A model generated the notes under the pieces. It worked only from the letters and a program-made list of their open reading frames with translations. It was not told the DNA's origin and searched no databases. This document shows, in pieces, positions 62,396 through 64,000 of a DNA stretch of 64,000 nt (position 1 is its first letter; the number at the start of each line of letters is the position of its first letter). This DNA is from Microcaldota archaeon (lineage in GTDB: Archaea > Micrarchaeota > Micrarchaeia > Micrarchaeales > Micrarchaeaceae), in assembly GCA_021797495.1 (NCBI GenBank), contig JAJZZO010000011.1, positions 1-64,000 on the forward strand. The letters are read 5' to 3'. A program made the position numbers and the translations under genes.

Positions 62396-63086
62396 CTATG
62401 ACCAACCTGTTTGATTCGAGCAACATCAACGCCAAGGCGTTTTTTCTGGAAAAGCTGCACAGCATCAGGTTTAACTCTGATTTTTCATGGATTTTGCATG
62501 TTACTATCGTCAACATTCCAGACTTAGGCAGCATTGATGACAGTTTTTTTGCTGTTTTTATGCGGATAAATGATTCGAAATCCAGCATTGCTGCTTTTGC
62601 CATTATTTTTGGCCCTGATTTTTCTGATGGGTATATGCCGGATTTTATGCAGCTTTCATATGCATATCTTGAAACCACGGCCTTTGAAGAACTAGATGAT
62701 TGGGAAACAAAACCGCCAATCCGGACAAGAGTATTGTCGCTATAGTTGATCGGGCAATACCCTGTTGATGACTCCAGAAGCGCGGTTTCCAGCTCAGTGA
62801 GGTATGGTTTATCCAATAAATCGCTTTTTAAGAAGGCACTCATGTTTTTGTTTGCCGTATTTTCCGTAGCTGTTTCTTTATATACGGATTTTTGTTTGTT
62901 CAGATGGCTATGATATAAAGTTACCGCATTCATGCTATTGATTTTATATGATGCAAAAAGGAGAAGGAAAAAACCGAAAGCGCCAAATAAAAGATATCCT
63001 TGGACCACACCACGCTGAACGAGTATTGTTCCGAATATTAATGAAAGAATTGCATATACTATGACCTCACGGCTAGTTGTGATCAT
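62379..63086 (-). CDS. Membrane-anchored protein of the VirB4-like operon (235 aa)
   Basis: Two N-terminal membrane helices (about 7-22 and 29-48) are followed by a soluble domain of about 180 residues with no recognised motif (ELETALLESSTGYCPINYSD, GIYPSEKSGPKIMAKAAMLD). ATG 63086 is chosen: it overlaps the previous gene by 14 bases and removes a 38-residue leader that has no hydrophobic segment. Could be an assembly or VirB8-like scaffold factor, by position only. Confidence 0.5.
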   Translation of the reverse strand: MITTSREVIVYAILSLIFGTILVQRGVVQGYLLFGAFGFFLLLFASYKINSMNAVTLYHSHLNKQKSVYKETATENTANKNMSAFLKSDLLDKPYLTELETALLESSTGYCPINYSDNTLVRIGGFVSQSSSSSKAVVSRYAYESCIKSGIYPSEKSGPKIMAKAAMLDFESFIRIKTAKKLSSMLPKSGMLTIVTCKIHEKSELNLMLCSFSRKNALALMLLESNRLVIDDISI

Positions 63087-63711
63087 TGTTTTGCACCGAC
63101 CTGTTGTCCTTGGCCCATCCCACCAAGGACGAATCAATCCCTGTAGACTCACAGAATTTGTTAATTGAGTACTCATCGACCCAATAAAACTTGTCAACAA
63201 ATTCTAATATCTTCGCATACTTGGAAATTATTTCGTCTTTTTGCCTGTTTTTATCAGCTTCTTTTATGGCGATCCTGGAAAGGGTTATATTGCTGTTTCG
63301 AAGCTCTTTCATGAATTCCAGTTGCAACGGGCTTTGATGCTCATGCGTTTCCTTAACCTTTTCCAGATCGCGCAGGGCAGAAATTACCAGAGGGTATAGT
63401 GATTCTAACCTAGCCTCATACACGCCTTCCAGATATGTAAGTATGGAAAGGGCAATCATAACCACCTTGTTCAGGCTAGGAAGTGAGTCGTATCTGGACC
63501 TAAATTCCATAGTTATAATGTCTTTACCAAAGCTCATGTGCACAGATGAACCATGAACCCCCAAATCTATTTGGAATATGCTACGTGTTCCATCGGAAAG
63601 CAATTTAGCATTAGGCATGCAAGACATTACACGCAAGAGCTCCTGCTTTGTGGCAGTCCTTCTCGCGCGTATTTCTATCTCCCTTCTTATAATCTGCAAA
63701 TCCTCTTTCAT
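63073..63711 (-). CDS. Soluble protein of the VirB4-like operon (212 aa)
   Basis: Starting at ATG 63711 (one base after the previous stop), it opens with a charged helix (MKEDLQIIRREIEIRARRTA), then a beta-rich part (IFQIDLGVHGSSVHMSFGKD, ITMEFRSRYDSLPS) and ends with long helices (SKYAKILEFVDKFYWVDEY). No family recognised; no membrane segment except a weak one at KVVMIALSILTYLEG. It overlaps the next gene by 14 bases. Confidence 0.55.
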   Translation of the reverse strand: MKEDLQIIRREIEIRARRTATKQELLRVMSCMPNAKLLSDGTRSIFQIDLGVHGSSVHMSFGKDIITMEFRSRYDSLPSLNKVVMIALSILTYLEGVYEARLESLYPLVISALRDLEKVKETHEHQSPLQLEFMKELRNSNITLSRIAIKEADKNRQKDEIISKYAKILEFVDKFYWVDEYSINKFCESTGIDSSLVGWAKDNRSVQNNDHN

Positions 63712-63712
63712 T

Positions 63713-63964
63713 TCAATCCCTGACTTTTGACAATGCTGACCCAATCGAATCTGCGATAAAAAAGTCGTCAACCCCCAATTTTCTAAAGAAGTATATTATT
63801 TTTTCCCTGCTGCATTCATTTTTCAAAAGCAATAAAGCTATTTTTTCCATATCTACAGATTTCATATCGCTCTCTATGAGAAAATCGAGTTTTGCCTCTA
63901 TATCCTTGCCCAATACTGGAGCAGCAATCTCCATTATCGTGCGTTTGGTCATTTTATATTCCAT
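63713..63964 (-). CDS. Small helical protein, first gene of the VirB4-like operon (83 aa)
   Basis: A short all-helical protein (TIMEIAAPVLGKDIEAKLDF, EKIALLLLKNECSREKIIYF) without a recognised motif; the repeats of A-I-A-L-L-L and K-L-G suggest helix pairs that bind a partner. ATG 63964 is upstream; a TATA box 25 bases from the ATG at 63952 suggests that leaderless start (79 aa) may be the real one. No gene precedes it in the last 36 bases of the window. Confidence 0.5.
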   Translation of the reverse strand: MEYKMTKRTIMEIAAPVLGKDIEAKLDFLIESDMKSVDMEKIALLLLKNECSREKIIYFFRKLGVDDFFIADSIGSALSKVRD

Positions 63965-63971
63965 TGTACCA

Positions 63972-63983
63972 CACTTTAAAGTG
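63972..63983 (-). promoter_or_regulatory. Palindromic promoter of the VirB4-like operon
   Basis: CACTTTAAAGTG is a perfect 12-base palindrome whose centre TTTAAA reads as a TATA box about 25 bases before the ATG at 63952. It could be both promoter element and operator for the six-gene operon. Confidence 0.5.
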
Positions 63984-64000
63984 CAAAAATTAATCGAAAA

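Overview
The window is archaeal chromosome. The housekeeping genes are archaeal in type: membrane-anchored LonB protease, topoisomerase VI subunit A, family B DNA polymerase, type 2 methionine aminopeptidase, archaeal LeuRS, a Hel308-like helicase, and an M1 aminopeptidase like the tricorn-interacting factors. Many starts show a TATA box about 25 bases upstream with no leader, or a GGTGA-type ribosome binding site. A secreted-domain style rich in Cys, Asn, Ser and Thr (13117-13851), a class II ribonucleotide reductase and many small unplaced membrane proteins suggest a DPANN archaeon of the Micrarchaeota/ARMAN kind. Archaeon is near certain; the lineage is an inference.

Layout. (1) 1-1.34 kb: the 3' part of a TnpB element and the gene fragment behind it. 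(2) 1.5-11.5 kb: an AT-rich accessory island, almost entirely on the minus strand, with four complete VapBC toxin-antitoxin pairs, a fifth VapC remnant, an IS200 TnpA element, two exonucleases, a LMW phosphatase, a three-gene operon of unknown role and several gene remnants. A 24-base repeat occurs seven times here, always in the same orientation and usually 0-20 bases after the stop codon of a minus-strand gene, so the island looks like an array of gene cassettes. (3) 11.7-29 kb: metallopeptidase, membrane/secreted proteins, methyltransferase, AlkA glycosylase, MFS and APC transporters, AroE with a flavin-oxidase-like partner, SWIM protein, a frameshifted PEP-synthase/rifampin-phosphotransferase-like gene followed by a histidine phosphatase, an FKBP isomerase, a permease-aminotransferase-dipeptide epimerase operon, an ABC ATPase with a decayed permease, and a cation/proton antiporter. 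(4) 29-59.5 kb: core genes (lonB-top6A, nrdJ, a tandem pair of GT-C-like membrane proteins, map-polB, leuS, a GH15-like glycosidase, an A24-like peptidase, an HTH regulator, a Hel308-like helicase, a GT2 transferase, an M1 aminopeptidase). (5) 59.7-64 kb: a tight, overlapping six-gene minus-strand operon ending in a VirB4/CedB-like ATPase, preceded by two very small membrane proteins that fit VirB2- and VirB3-like parts. This is a candidate DNA-exchange or secretion machine.

The two most unusual structures are the repeat-punctuated cassette array (2.4-10.8 kb) and the VirB4-like operon (59.7-64 kb). I saw no rRNA, tRNA or CRISPR array.
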